Positions 17,331 through 26,870 of a stretch of DNA of 64,000 bases are shown one piece after another (positions within the stretch are counted from its first letter, which is position 1; the number at the start of each line of letters is the position of its first letter). The stretch is taken from the NCBI GenBank assembly GCA_018242685.1, contig JAFEBM010000034.1:1-64000 (forward strand), given 5' to 3'. Below the pieces are notes generated by a model. That model was not told the DNA's origin, did no database searches, and saw only the letters and a list, made by a program, of their open reading frames with translations. The position numbers and the translations under genes were made by a program. This DNA comes from Nitrospira sp. (GTDB taxonomy: Bacteria > Nitrospirota > Nitrospiria > Nitrospirales > Nitrospiraceae).

Positions 17331-18374
17331 TCAATCCATCGATGCCATGTCGATCACGAATCGAAACTTCACATCGCCTCGGAGGACTCGCTCATAGGCT
17401 TCATTGACCTGTTGAATCGGGATCACCTCGATGTCTGACTCGATCTGGTGCTGTGCGCAAAAGTCGAGCATTTTCTGAGTTTCCCTGATCCCCCCGATGA
17501 GGGAGCCGGCGAGACGCCGGCGCTTAGAAATGAGTGAGAATGCCTGAACGGGAGTCGGCGTTTCAGGTGCGCCCACGAGGATCATGGTGCCATCCGTCTT
17601 GAGAAGGTTCAAATAGGCATTGTAATCGTGAGGGGCGGAGACCGTGTCGAGGATATAGTGAAAGTACCCTTGGAGCTTGGCAAAGGTCTGGGGATTTGAG
17701 GTCACGACAAAGTTCGCTGCGCCCAACCGCTTCGCGTCCTCCCGTTTATTCTCCGATGTGCTTAACACCGTGACCTCGGTTCCCATCGCCTTGGCGATCT
17801 TCACCGCCATGTGGCCGAGCCCCCCGAGGCCGACGATGGCGAGTTTGTGATAACGACCGACGCCCCACTGACGCAGGGGAGAGTAGGTCGTAATTCCCGC
17901 ACAGAGCAGTGGGGCCGCTCCCCCTGGTGAAAGCGGCGAGGGAATCCGGAGGACATAGTTCTCGTCCACCACGATCTGAGACGAGTAGCCGCCCTGAGTC
18001 ATCAGACCTGTTTTATCTTGTCCACTATAGGTCCAGAGTGCGCCGCCATCGCAATATTGTTCCAGGCCTTCGCGACATGCCGTACAGGTTCGGCAGGAAT
18101 CCACAAAGCAGCCGACGCCGGCTCGATCACCAACTTTGAAGGCTGTCACGGAAGTGCCGACTTGCGTGACAGTTCCGATGATCTCGTGTCCGGGTACCAT
18201 CGGAAACAGGGAGATGCCCCACTCGTTACGGGCCTGGTGGATATCCGAGTGGCAGATGCCGCAATGCGAGATTGTGATCAAAACGTCCTGCGGACCGACT
18301 TCGCGTCGCTCGAAGGAAAACGGCTGTAACCTCTCTTTGGCGGCCATCGCCGCGTAACCTTTAGTCGCGAGCAT
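17331..18374 (-). CDS. Zinc-dependent alcohol/aldehyde dehydrogenase (CAD/YahK type)
   Basis: 347 residues, medium-chain dehydrogenase/reductase. Catalytic zinc site: SHCGICHSD and GHEIIGTV; structural zinc site with four Cys in CFVDSCRTCTACREGLEQYC. Cofactor domain has GLGGLGHMAVK; the following region (VLSTSENKREDA) fits NADPH preference as in YahK-type aldehyde reductases. Single gene, upstream gap of 100 bases. Physiological substrate unknown. Confidence 0.9.
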   Translation of the reverse strand: MLATKGYAAMAAKERLQPFSFERREVGPQDVLITISHCGICHSDIHQARNEWGISLFPMVPGHEIIGTVTQVGTSVTAFKVGDRAGVGCFVDSCRTCTACREGLEQYCDGGALWTYSGQDKTGLMTQGGYSSQIVVDENYVLRIPSPLSPGGAAPLLCAGITTYSPLRQWGVGRYHKLAIVGLGGLGHMAVKIAKAMGTEVTVLSTSENKREDAKRLGAANFVVTSNPQTFAKLQGYFHYILDTVSAPHDYNAYLNLLKTDGTMILVGAPETPTPVQAFSLISKRRRLAGSLIGGIRETQKMLDFCAQHQIESDIEVIPIQQVNEAYERVLRGDVKFRFVIDMASMD

Positions 18375-18523
18375 AGACTGTGCTCCTCTGCAAGGTGAGC
18401 GAAAGATGTGACCTTAGCAAGTTCACTCCAAGTTGCCAATAAGAAAGACAGCGACTCGAAGTCGGCGACAGTACCGCTCAGTCATTGTATAGTGCAGAAG
18501 AGATTCCGTTTGGAAGGATAGGC

Positions 18524-19852
18524 ATGACACTGTCTTTTCAGGAAGCGCGCCATCTATTGGCCAGGACCGGTTTCGGAGGGAATCCGGTCGAAATCAACCA
18601 ACTTACGACGATGGATCGTCAAGCGGCCGTCGACAGCCTTCTCGCCGGCGTCGGCCAACAAGCTGTCACAAGCCCGCCGCAAGAAGTGTTGTCCGCCATG
18701 CCTCCCCCGCAAGGGATGAAGGGGATGTCGTTTGAACAGAAGAAAGCCTTCCGGCAAGAGCGCAACGACGAGGCGCTGGCACTCAAGGGTTGGTGGTACC
18801 AGGAATTCCTTGCGACGCCGTCTCCTCTCACGGAGCGCCTGACACTCTTCTGGCATAACCACTTCACCTCCAGTTACAAGAAAGTGAAATGGCCTGCGTT
18901 GCTCTACAGACAGAACGTCCTGCTGCGCCGGCACGCTGCGGGATCCTTCCGTGAGCTGCTGTTCCAGGTGGCCAAGAATCCCGCGATGATTCTCTATCTG
19001 GACACCCAGACCAATCGCAAGGACCATCCCAATGAAAATTTCGCCCGTGAACTGTTCGAACTTTTCACGCTCGGAGAAGGCCACTATCGTGAGGACGATA
19101 TCAAAGAAGCGGCACGGGCCTTCACCGGCTGGCATGTTGCTCTACGCCACGGCGGCGGGTTTGTATTCAACCGACATCAGCATGATGACGGAGTGAAGCG
19201 GGTCCTGGGCGAGACCGGTATGTTTGGAGGCGACGATGTCCTGTCGATTGTCCTCGCTCACCCGGCTTGTGCGGCGTATCTCACGACGAAGCTCTGGCGG
19301 GAGTTCGTGTCGGATCAACCCGATCTTCATGAAGTGGAGCGCCTGGCTGATCTCTTTCGAACGAGTGGCTATCACATCAAGCCTCTTTTGCGGGCGCTCT
19401 TCATGTCGCCCCAGTTTTGGGCACCGGAGAACCGGGGAATACTGGTGAAGTCGCCCGTTGAATTGATCGTCGGCACCATCCGGATTTTTCAGTTGCCGAC
19501 AAAGGAAACAGAGGTGTTGGCGAAATATGGTCGCCGCCTCGGACAGGACCTCTTCGACCCGCCGAACGTGAAGGGCTGGCCTGGCGGCACGAGATGGATC
19601 ACGAGTACGACGCTGCTCAATCGCTGGCAACTGCTCCAGCGCAGCCTGCGCGGTACTGAATTAGGGATGCATCCACATCAGGGAACGGTGATCGATATGG
19701 CCCATGGGCCGGCGTGGATTACGGAGGAAGGCCTCGATACCGTGCAAGCAGTCCTCACGGCTGTTCCTCCGGTTTCTCCGCTACCGAACACCTCCGATCG
19801 ATGGCGTGCAGTGCAACAATTGGTGATGGATCCTGTCTATCAATTGAAGTGA
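18524..19852 (+). CDS. DUF1800 family protein
   Basis: 442 residues from ATG 18524, which has GGAAGGA upstream; an earlier in-frame start at 18485 lacks one. Typical DUF1800 features: LLARTGFGG at the start, ERLTLFWHNHFTS, NENFARELFELFTLG, AARAFTGW and FDPPNVKGWPGG. Function unknown. Always next to a DUF1501 gene, as here (9 bases apart). Unlike its partner it shows no clear signal peptide. Confidence 0.9.
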   Translation: MTLSFQEARHLLARTGFGGNPVEINQLTTMDRQAAVDSLLAGVGQQAVTSPPQEVLSAMPPPQGMKGMSFEQKKAFRQERNDEALALKGWWYQEFLATPSPLTERLTLFWHNHFTSSYKKVKWPALLYRQNVLLRRHAAGSFRELLFQVAKNPAMILYLDTQTNRKDHPNENFARELFELFTLGEGHYREDDIKEAARAFTGWHVALRHGGGFVFNRHQHDDGVKRVLGETGMFGGDDVLSIVLAHPACAAYLTTKLWREFVSDQPDLHEVERLADLFRTSGYHIKPLLRALFMSPQFWAPENRGILVKSPVELIVGTIRIFQLPTKETEVLAKYGRRLGQDLFDPPNVKGWPGGTRWITSTTLLNRWQLLQRSLRGTELGMHPHQGTVIDMAHGPAWITEEGLDTVQAVLTAVPPVSPLPNTSDRWRAVQQLVMDPVYQLK

Positions 19853-19861
19853 GGGCAAGGG

Positions 19862-21052
19862 ATGACCAGGCGAGAATTGCTCAGGTTGTCGGCAACGCTT
19901 CCTTTCATATTGCTCATGCACCCCCACCCTCGCCGACTGTTTGCAGCTCCGGTACAAGGAATGCCACAGCCGCGATGGGATCGTGTGCTGATGTTGGTCG
20001 AATTGAACGGCGGCAACGACGGATTGAACACACTCATACCCTATGGGGACGAGCGGTACTATCAAGCACGTCCAAGGGTGGCGATTCCGCGGGAACGCGT
20101 CCTACAGCTCAACGAAAAAGTGGGACTCCATTACGCGCTCGAACCGCTGATGCCGCTGTGGCGCGGCCGAGAACTGGCGTGGGTGCAGGGAGTTGGGTAT
20201 GCCAACCCCAATCGTTCTCACTTCCGGTCAATCGAGATATGGGAGACCGGATCGGACAGCGAGCAGATTCTGGACGAAGGCTGGCTGGCTCGGCTATTCG
20301 AGGTCTATGCACCGCCATCAGATTTTTCGGCGGAAGGCATCGTCCTCGGTCGGCGTGATGCCGGCCCGTTGAGTGGGAAGACCGTCAGGACGATTGCGTT
20401 GGAAGACCCGCAGCAATTTCTCACTCAGGCGAGTCGTGTCTCTGCGATCGAGCAAACCAGTCCGAACCGAGCGCTTGCTCACATCCTCCAGGTTCAGCGC
20501 GAGCTGACCCATGCGGCAGGTGACCTCACTCGGCGTCTTGAGCAGAGCTCGTCGCTCCAGACGAGCTTTCCCGCTTCGCCGATCGGGCGGCAATTGCAGA
20601 CAGCCGCACAATTGTTGAGTGCGAAGGTGCCGGTGGCGGTCATCAAAGTGTCGATCGGCAGCTTCGACACCCATGCCAACCAACTGAATCATCATGAGCG
20701 TCTCTTGAAAGAATTGGCCGAAGGGATCGTGGCATTCCGCCAGGCGGTTGAACAGGCCGGGCAGTGGGACAACGTCCTCATCATGACCTATTCAGAGTTT
20801 GGCCGGCGGGTCGGAGAGAATGCCAGTATCGGAACCGATCATGGTACTGCCGCGCCCCATCTCCTCCTGGGAGGCATGGTCAAGGGCGGATTATATGGAA
20901 TAGCGCCTTCACTGGCGGATCTCCAGGAAGGGGACCTGAGACATCACATTGACTATCGCAGTCTGTACCGGACGGTGATTACGAACTGGTGGGGATTGCC
21001 TGCGACCATGCTGGGGAAGCAGGACTTTTCCGCCATCGACTGTCTTACTTAG
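19862..21052 (+). CDS. DUF1501 family secreted protein (Tat signal)
   Basis: 396 residues. N-terminal [18 protein letters not shown] is a twin-arginine signal, implying folded export. Domain motifs: [18 protein letters not shown], the metal-site-like SFDTHANQ and [22 protein letters not shown], related to the alkaline phosphatase/sulfatase fold. Forms a two-gene unit with the DUF1800 gene. Biochemical role undescribed. The 3' end overlaps the convergent yacG by 4 bases. Confidence 0.9.
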   Translation: MTRRELLRLSATLPFILLMHPHPRRLFAAPVQGMPQPRWDRVLMLVELNGGNDGLNTLIPYGDERYYQARPRVAIPRERVLQLNEKVGLHYALEPLMPLWRGRELAWVQGVGYANPNRSHFRSIEIWETGSDSEQILDEGWLARLFEVYAPPSDFSAEGIVLGRRDAGPLSGKTVRTIALEDPQQFLTQASRVSAIEQTSPNRALAHILQVQRELTHAAGDLTRRLEQSSSLQTSFPASPIGRQLQTAAQLLSAKVPVAVIKVSIGSFDTHANQLNHHERLLKELAEGIVAFRQAVEQAGQWDNVLIMTYSEFGRRVGENASIGTDHGTAAPHLLLGGMVKGGLYGIAPSLADLQEGDLRHHIDYRSLYRTVITNWWGLPATMLGKQDFSAIDCLT

Positions 21053-21243
21053 ACTTCATCTTTTTCTTTCGTTTTATCGATCTGCTCTGGACGCACCACT
21101 TCTGTTGTAAGCGTCGGACCTGGAATACGATATTGTTCCGCGGCCCATGTTCCCAGATCCGTGATCTGACAACGCTCAGAACAAAATGGACGCCAAGGAT
21201 TGGCTTCCCATGTCGTGGGCCGGTGGCACAGAGGACAGGTCAT
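21049..21243 (-). CDS. yacG: DNA gyrase inhibitor / zinc-binding protein YacG
   Basis: 64 residues. Four zinc ligands in CPLC near the N-terminus and FCSERC about 20 residues later, with the family motif [18 protein letters not shown]. In E. coli YacG binds GyrB and blocks DNA binding. Tail is acidic and lysine-rich. Confidence 0.9.
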   Translation of the reverse strand: MTCPLCHRPTTWEANPWRPFCSERCQITDLGTWAAEQYRIPGPTLTTEVVRPEQIDKTKEKDEV

Positions 21244-21300
21244 GGGCGTAGTGTACCGTCTGAACCGAACGAAGTACAGTCGCTGGAACGTCGGTTGATA

Positions 21301-23007
21301 TCAGCGCCGGGGTGTTTGCTGAGCTTTCTCAACCTTGGCCCACGCGTCTTTGAGTGACACGGTTCGGTTAAAGACCAAAGCCTCGGGTGATGAGTCGGAA
21401 TCGACACAAAAGTATCCCTGTCGCTCGAATTGGAAGCGGGAACCGGGTGCAGCTGAGCGAAGGCTTGGTTCGACCAAGCAGCCGGTGAGAAGTTCCATCG
21501 ACTGAGGGTTCAGCGATCCTGTCCAGTCCTGTTCCGCCGGAAGTTTAGCCTGGTCGGTAAGGAAAAGGGGATGATAGAGACGGACTGCCGCCGTGGTTGC
21601 ATGTGATGCCGACACCCAGTGGATGGTGGCTTTCACTTTGCGCTGTTCTTGCGCCGATCCGCTTTTGGTTTCAGGGTCGTACGTGCAATGCAGTTCGGTA
21701 ACCGTACCGGTCCGAGGGTCCTTCGTCGCGCTCACACACTTGATGATATATCCATAGCGCAGCCGGGCTTCCCGGCCGGGCGCAAGACGATAGAACTGTT
21801 TCGGTGGGTCCTCCCTGAAATCATCCTGCTCGATGTATAGCGTTTTCGAGAAGGGAACCTTTCTCGTTCCCGCTGAGACGTCCTCGGGATTATTCACTGC
21901 GTCGAGTTCTTCAACGACACCTTCAGGATAGTTGTCGAGTACGACTTTCAATGGTCGGAGGACGGCCATCACGCGCGGTGACCGTTTGTTCAAGTCCTCT
22001 CGGATGAAGTATTCGAGCAGCGGCATCTCGACGATTGCATCACGCTTCGCGACGCCGATGTGTTCGCAAAAGGCGCGAATCGCTTCGGGAGTCACCCCTC
22101 GTCGCCGGAGGCCTTTCAAGGTGGGAAGGCGTGGATCATCCCAGCCCGCCACGAGTTTCTTGTCGACCAATTCAAGAAGCTTACGCTTGCTCATCACCGT
22201 GGAGGTGAGATTCAGCCGGGCAAATTCGATTTGTTGAGGACGATGGGGGGTGTCGGCTTCGGCCACGACCCAATCGTAGAGGGGACGGTGATCCTCAAAC
22301 TCCAACGTGCAGATAGAGTGCGTGACTCCTTCGATGGCGTCAGACAACGGGTGTGCAAAGTCATACGAGGGATAGATGCACCATGCGGTTCCTGTCCGAT
22401 AGTGAGCGGCATGCCGGATCCGATAGAGGATCGGATCTCGCAGATTGATATTTGTGGAACCCATATCGATTTTGGCGCGTAGGACATAGGTTCCATCGGC
22501 AAATTCTCCGGCTCGCATGCGGGCGAAGAGATCTACATTCTCGTCGACGGATCTGGTCCGATACGGACTGTCACGGCCTGGTTCGGTGAGGGTGCCGCGG
22601 TGTTCACGAATTTGATCCGCTGTGAGGCTATCGACGTAGGCGTTGCCTTTCTCGATCAAGCGAATCGCAAAAGCATAGAGCTGGTCAAAATAATCCGATG
22701 CGTAGAACATCTTGTCGTGCCAATCAAACCCCAACCATCGGACATCTTCCTGTATGGCTTGAACGTACTCGGGGTCTTCGGTGGTGGGATTCGTGTCGTC
22801 GAATCTCAGGTGGCAGATTCCACCGGAAGTCTCGCGCGCGATCCCAAAATTCAGCAGGATGGACTTGGCGTGACCGATGTGGAGATATCCATTGGGTTCG
22901 GGAGGAAATCGCGTGACGACCCGTCCGCCATGTTTGCCTGCTGCACGGTCGGCCGCTACGAGATCCCGAACGAAATTCGAAGAGGTTGAGGGCTCAGGTG
23001 TGCTCAT
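21301..23007 (-). CDS. glnS: Glutamine-tRNA ligase
   Basis: 568 residues, class I synthetase with HIGH motif [12 protein letters not shown] near residue 38 and KMSKS-type VMSKRKL near 270; two beta-barrel anticodon-binding domains follow. Charges tRNA-Gln directly. Both tRNA-Gln isoacceptors lie 4 kb away on the other strand, so the window carries a full direct-glutaminylation set. Confidence 0.95.
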   Translation of the reverse strand: MSTPEPSTSSNFVRDLVAADRAAGKHGGRVVTRFPPEPNGYLHIGHAKSILLNFGIARETSGGICHLRFDDTNPTTEDPEYVQAIQEDVRWLGFDWHDKMFYASDYFDQLYAFAIRLIEKGNAYVDSLTADQIREHRGTLTEPGRDSPYRTRSVDENVDLFARMRAGEFADGTYVLRAKIDMGSTNINLRDPILYRIRHAAHYRTGTAWCIYPSYDFAHPLSDAIEGVTHSICTLEFEDHRPLYDWVVAEADTPHRPQQIEFARLNLTSTVMSKRKLLELVDKKLVAGWDDPRLPTLKGLRRRGVTPEAIRAFCEHIGVAKRDAIVEMPLLEYFIREDLNKRSPRVMAVLRPLKVVLDNYPEGVVEELDAVNNPEDVSAGTRKVPFSKTLYIEQDDFREDPPKQFYRLAPGREARLRYGYIIKCVSATKDPRTGTVTELHCTYDPETKSGSAQEQRKVKATIHWVSASHATTAAVRLYHPLFLTDQAKLPAEQDWTGSLNPQSMELLTGCLVEPSLRSAAPGSRFQFERQGYFCVDSDSSPEALVFNRTVSLKDAWAKVEKAQQTPRR

Positions 23008-23103
23008 GAAGTCTTGCGTGAGTCCTTGGCACGGTCATATATGGACGGGCGGTCCAAGCTGGAGTTCTACCACAGACGGGCCGATGGGAGAAATGGGAAA
23101 CGG

Positions 23104-23544
23104 CTAGGGAGAGGGCTCGGTGGAGGAGGTGTCCGACATCCGCGTCGGTGTGACATTGAAATCTTTTTGGGCAATGAGGTGGCCCTCCATGCGCAGCCGG
23201 AATTCATACCGACCAGGTGCGGGAAAGATTAAGAGAGGAATGTTGATTCCAAAATCTGAAATCTGGAGGCGATCGCCGATTTCGATGTTGGGAAGCGTGG
23301 CTCGACAGACTAGTTGTTCGGTGTTGAGGTAGATCAAGTCGATATCGAAGTGGTACAGGCCTTCGGCATCGGTGAGGCAGAAGTAGAGGCCCATCTGTTG
23401 ATGCTGGAACGGAAATGTGGCGGCCTGGAGATGGGTGAAAATCCCGATCAGGCTTTTCTTTTTCGTGAGGCTGTCCTCGATCACTTGGTCGCAGACGAGA
23501 AATGCTTGGACGGTCGGTTTTGGGATTTCGTTCATAGTCGTCAT
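23104..23544 (-). CDS. Conserved hypothetical protein (DUF6941-like)
   Basis: 146 residues, beta-rich, no signal peptide. Resembles the DUF6941 family: N-terminal QAFLVCDQVIEDSLTKKKSL, GIFTHLQAATFPF and a closing PAPGRYEFRLRMEGHLIAQKDF. Function unknown. Alternative ATG at 23535; no Shine-Dalgarno is seen for either. Confidence 0.65.
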   Translation of the reverse strand: MTTMNEIPKPTVQAFLVCDQVIEDSLTKKKSLIGIFTHLQAATFPFQHQQMGLYFCLTDAEGLYHFDIDLIYLNTEQLVCRATLPNIEIGDRLQISDFGINIPLLIFPAPGRYEFRLRMEGHLIAQKDFNVTPTRMSDTSSTEPSP

Positions 23545-23637
23545 TGTAGGGAAAGGAGGGAGAAGGGTAAAACGGTTCTCGCTTTTCTGCAGAGACGAAA
23601 ACTCAAGAGTCGAAGGGTGTATGAAAGACGAACAAGA

Positions 23638-24171
23638 TTAACCGAGGATGGCTGGGCCGCCTCGCGCTTCCACGATGTTTCCGAACAGCGCCGTGCCTGA
23701 GCCGATCCGGCAGTAGTGTGGAGTGATCTCTACCAGCATTCCCTTGTGCGAGTACAACTTTCCGCAGGCGATATCGACTCTGTGTTCCGATGCCATGCGC
23801 GCTTCGAAAACGAGATGACCCGACTGCAGATCCGTCACAAGAATGGAAGGGGTATCAACAGACGAAAGCCGCTGGCCGAGCGGATCATCGATGGTAAATC
23901 TCTCGTTGTCGTTCAATGTGAGAACGTTTCTACGCAGGTGTGCGAGACGGATGCCGCGCTCGTTGTAGAGATCAAGGGTGGCGAGAAGCAGTCCTCGATC
24001 CGGTTTGACCTCAATGACGAGTTGCTCTTTTCCGTGAATCTCGACGACGCCGTTGGTGCTGCGAAAAATGTTGGATCCGATCCTCAGCTCAAGTCCTGGT
24101 TTGGAGAGTACTCCTGCCGTTGCCGTACGACCAAAGGATTCGGTCCTACGGGGCGCCACTGAGTCATCCAT
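23638..24171 (-). CDS. Hypothetical protein
   Basis: 177 residues, no signal peptide or transmembrane segment, predicted mostly beta strands (repeated short valine/isoleucine strands such as GVVEIHGKEQLVIEV). Family not recognised. Ribosome site weak (GGTGG). The gene lies upstream of the DUF6941-like gene on the same strand with a gap of about 90 bases. Confidence 0.5.
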   Translation of the reverse strand: MDDSVAPRRTESFGRTATAGVLSKPGLELRIGSNIFRSTNGVVEIHGKEQLVIEVKPDRGLLLATLDLYNERGIRLAHLRRNVLTLNDNERFTIDDPLGQRLSSVDTPSILVTDLQSGHLVFEARMASEHRVDIACGKLYSHKGMLVEITPHYCRIGSGTALFGNIVEARGGPAILG

Positions 24172-24435
24172 TTATTAACCACCTCGAACCACGATGTTCT
24201 CCGACCGTGCGGAGGTTGATAGAGAGCATATGGAGCTTCATCAAAACATTAGGTAGGCTAGGCTTTCTGCGCTGACCTGTCAAGAACGTTCAATGCGGGC
24301 AGAGCCATATATTATGGCTCCATGCAAACGGCCTAATGGGGCGATGCCAAAGTGCTCTCCTTCCAGAGGAGCGGCGCTTCGTTGCAAACGGAAAACCGCT
24401 TATGCTACGGTCCATTCCTTGGACAGTTCTGGAAT

Positions 24436-24513
24436 GGTCCCATCGTCTAGCCTGGCCTAGGACGGAGCCCTCTCAAGGCTTAAACACGGGTTCGAATCCC
24501 GTTGGGACCACCA
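24436..24513 (+). tRNA. tRNA-Glu (CTC anticodon)
   Basis: Acceptor GGTCCCA / TGGGACC, D-arm CGTCTAGCCTGGCCTAGGACG, anticodon stem GAGCC / GGCTT with loop CTCTCAA (anticodon CTC, codon GAG), T-arm ACGGGTTCGAATCCCGT, discriminator A and encoded CCA. Its last 29 bases before CCA recur at 25295-25323. Confidence 0.93.
24482..24510 (+). repeat. Direct repeat, left copy (3' end of tRNA-Glu; attL-like)
   Basis: 29 bases covering the tRNA T-arm and acceptor 3' strand. The other copy lies 813 bases downstream with one mismatch (T to C at the 11th base). Classic form of a tRNA attachment site. Confidence 0.75.
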
Positions 24514-24663
24514 CACTTTCCTTTCCCCGGGAGGCCTGGCGAAGGTCCGGCTTCCGCCAAAGAGGGAGCTGAAAATGATGCAGAAGTTGGCGTAGATTAA
24601 CCGTGACCGGGTAGCTTCCTGAAGGTTCCAAATCCAGCTAACCTTAGTGACGGAGATTGAATC

Positions 24664-25224
24664 ATGAACCTGGTGACCTTTCGCTTCCGCCAGTCCCAGG
24701 CAGTGGACTTTTATTGGAGCCTCGAGTTGGCCAAGCGGGGATCCCTACGCGAATTCAAGGTACATCCCAACATCACCATTTATGAGTCGGCTTTCGACCT
24801 CCTGAACCCGATTCAAGTAGGACACGCCTTGTCCCTAGCAAAGGTCTTGATGCTCGACAAGCGAGCCGAAGTCTTCTCGGGAAACACGTCGTTGGCCATG
24901 GTAACCGTCCGTGATGTGTTGCAGTGCTATCAACAATCGATGCAGGTCGACGACCATCATGCTCATTGTTGGTTCAAGATCCGGCTCACATTTGACCTGA
25001 CCGTAACACGATTCGAGGTGGAGTCCGACGACTTGTCGAAGTCGTTCGTGTTCCCGTGTCGACATGCGGCCACGCATGCCTATGGCATTCATTATGATCA
25101 CCCAGGGACGATCTACGACCAACTGAGCTCGGCCTTGTGGCGTGCCGGCACACGTTGGTGTCCGCGGCTCACGGATCTCTCAGAAGTAAAACTCGTCAAC
25201 GTGGAGTTGCAGACTAAAAGATAA
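24664..25224 (+). CDS. Orphan protein inside the tRNA-Glu repeat-bracketed insert
   Basis: 186 residues, no signal peptide. Good start: GGAG 9 bases upstream of ATG. Not recognised. It has a His-rich patch (DDHHAHCW, about 98-105) and the C-terminal half contains HAATHAYGIHYDHPG, so metal binding is possible. It is the only gene between the two copies of the tRNA-Glu 3' end, so it probably arrived as cargo. No integrase is present. Confidence 0.55.
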   Translation: MNLVTFRFRQSQAVDFYWSLELAKRGSLREFKVHPNITIYESAFDLLNPIQVGHALSLAKVLMLDKRAEVFSGNTSLAMVTVRDVLQCYQQSMQVDDHHAHCWFKIRLTFDLTVTRFEVESDDLSKSFVFPCRHAATHAYGIHYDHPGTIYDQLSSALWRAGTRWCPRLTDLSEVKLVNVELQTKR

Positions 25225-25294
25225 AGAACCGCTCCAGACCTGGGAAAACGTGGCGAAACCAGCGATAACAAATGGTGAAGTCGTCGTCGAATTC

Positions 25295-25323
25295 AAACAC
25301 GGGTCCGAATCCCGTTGGGACCA
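25295..25323 (+). repeat. Direct repeat, right copy (attR-like)
   Basis: 28 of 29 bases match the 3' end of tRNA-Glu at 24482-24510. The preceding 20 bases also contain short matches to the tRNA 5' part (TGGT, TCGTC), so this may be a decayed whole tRNA copy. Confidence 0.75.
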
Positions 25324-25868
25324 TACCAACCTTCGTTGAACCGGCGCCTATTTAGCGACGTATCGTAATTGACGGCGCCGGATAGACACCTTTAACAGTT
25401 GCCTTCCCATCTCCCGCTTGCTCGTGCCGCGGCCTCTTTATCGTTTTATCGAATTTGGCGGCCGTGGATGAAACCCTCAGCCTTATCTTTCTAGTACCGC
25501 ACTTCGTGTGGGCCGCCCGCTATTCATGTGAAGCCTCTCTCCATTTTTAGGATCCGCGGTTTAGGAAAGCTTTTGGGTAACCTACTCCAACCTAGGCGAA
25601 TCGCCTGCCATCTTGCCTGGGTACTCGTACTTGGCGTGATCGGCATCACTCTGATTCTAGGGTGCGTTCACGGGGTTCTGTGCGCCGGAAACGAAGCCGG
25701 TTTCCGAAGTGCTTGGGACCACTGCGCTTCAGCTCATGCGACAGCCGGTCTAAGAGGGCTCGTGAATTGCCGGTTGCTCATGCGCCCTCTTGTAGTCGTT
25801 CAATATCGTGCGTTACGATGTCACGATGGAAGCAGACAGTTTAACGATACATGGATAAGGAGGATGTC
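25324..25868 (+). other. Gap without a convincing gene
   Basis: About 545 bases. One reading frame (25528-25872, 114 codons) contains a hydrophobic run but no ribosome site and overlaps the next gene's leader; not called. No terminator, tRNA or repeat recognised beyond the tRNA copy at its left edge. Confidence 0.4.
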
Positions 25869-26303
25869 ATGAGGCAAAAACACGTATTGACAGCCTTGGC
25901 GATCTTCGTAGTAACCGGAGCAGTCAGCGTTCCGAACAACCTTGCCGTGGCTTGGCGGCTGGACGTCGGCGACCGACATGTAGGCGATCGAGGCGAGTTA
26001 GAGTGGAACTCGTTGATCCACACTGTGGGCGACATAGGAGAGAGTGGCGCAGTGCTCCGCCCAAATATGAGTCCCGGGTACTTTGAGCACCAGACGCGGC
26101 AACCGGAGCGCGGGGCTCAACAGGACACACGATCCGACTACTCTGGGTACGGTTCATCTAACAACTACTCTCAGAAAGAATCGCCTGGAGCCCCACATGA
26201 TAGATCGCCCGGAATCCCGAGTGCGCCCTTCAGTGAAACCATTTATGGACAGCTTCCGAGGACGCCAAGTGCTGATCCAGCGGTCAGGGATTTGAGCCGT
26301 TGA
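25869..26303 (+). CDS. Secreted hypothetical protein, low complexity
   Basis: 144 residues from ATG 25869, which has AAGGAGG 5-6 bases upstream; a longer in-frame start at 25851 is less likely. Residues 1-27 form a signal peptide (ALAIFVVTGAVSV, possible cleavage after AVA). The mature part is hydrophilic and rich in Gly, Ser, Pro and Gln, likely disordered. No family recognised. Confidence 0.5.
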   Translation: MRQKHVLTALAIFVVTGAVSVPNNLAVAWRLDVGDRHVGDRGELEWNSLIHTVGDIGESGAVLRPNMSPGYFEHQTRQPERGAQQDTRSDYSGYGSSNNYSQKESPGAPHDRSPGIPSAPFSETIYGQLPRTPSADPAVRDLSR

Positions 26304-26870
26304 CCCATCAATAGGATAGAGGTGTGACTGCACGAGGGGAAGGACTTCGCTCCGACCTGACGCCAATGCCATCATTGTTTCGATTCCTCCGCTCAACGAG
26401 GCAGACGTGGGAGTCATAGCTCCTCCGAAGCTGCACGTGATGGCAAACCTATCTTCCTCACGGAGTTTCGTTTCCTTGTGCAGAGCACATGCCGCGTGAT
26501 GGACGAGATCCCGCCCTGCGTCTCTAATAGTAGAACAACCTGGCCCCTTGACTGGCTGGGATTTTTACACCTCCTCTTCCGGTAGTTCTTCGTTGGCGAT
26601 CCGGACCGGCAAACATCTCCAGGAATGACTCCTTCTTGATGCAAAACTCGCCCGACCCGGAACCGCTCCAGCGATTCACTTTTTGATGCCGCAGTTTGCG
26701 GCCAACCGTTCAATTCGCTACGCCGCTTCGGGTACGAGTTATCAAGAAATCCACTCGTAAAAATTCTTCGACCTCCTGACGTCTGCATGCACGACCGAAC
26801 CTTTCATTGACGCCTCTGTTCTTGGTTGTGTATAAACAAACGAACACGTTGGAGTTTCTCAAAGGATCGT
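26304..26870. other. Gap without a convincing gene
   Basis: About 567 bases. A minus-strand frame (26414-26788, 124 codons) shows no family features or ribosome site and was not called. Might be relic sequence; nothing else recognised. Confidence 0.4.

Noticed and set aside
25528..25872. 114-codon plus-strand frame with a hydrophobic stretch
   Set aside because: No ribosome site, no family features, and it overlaps the start of a better-supported secreted protein.
26414..26788. 124-codon minus-strand frame in a gene-free gap
   Set aside because: No start signal and no recognisable protein features.
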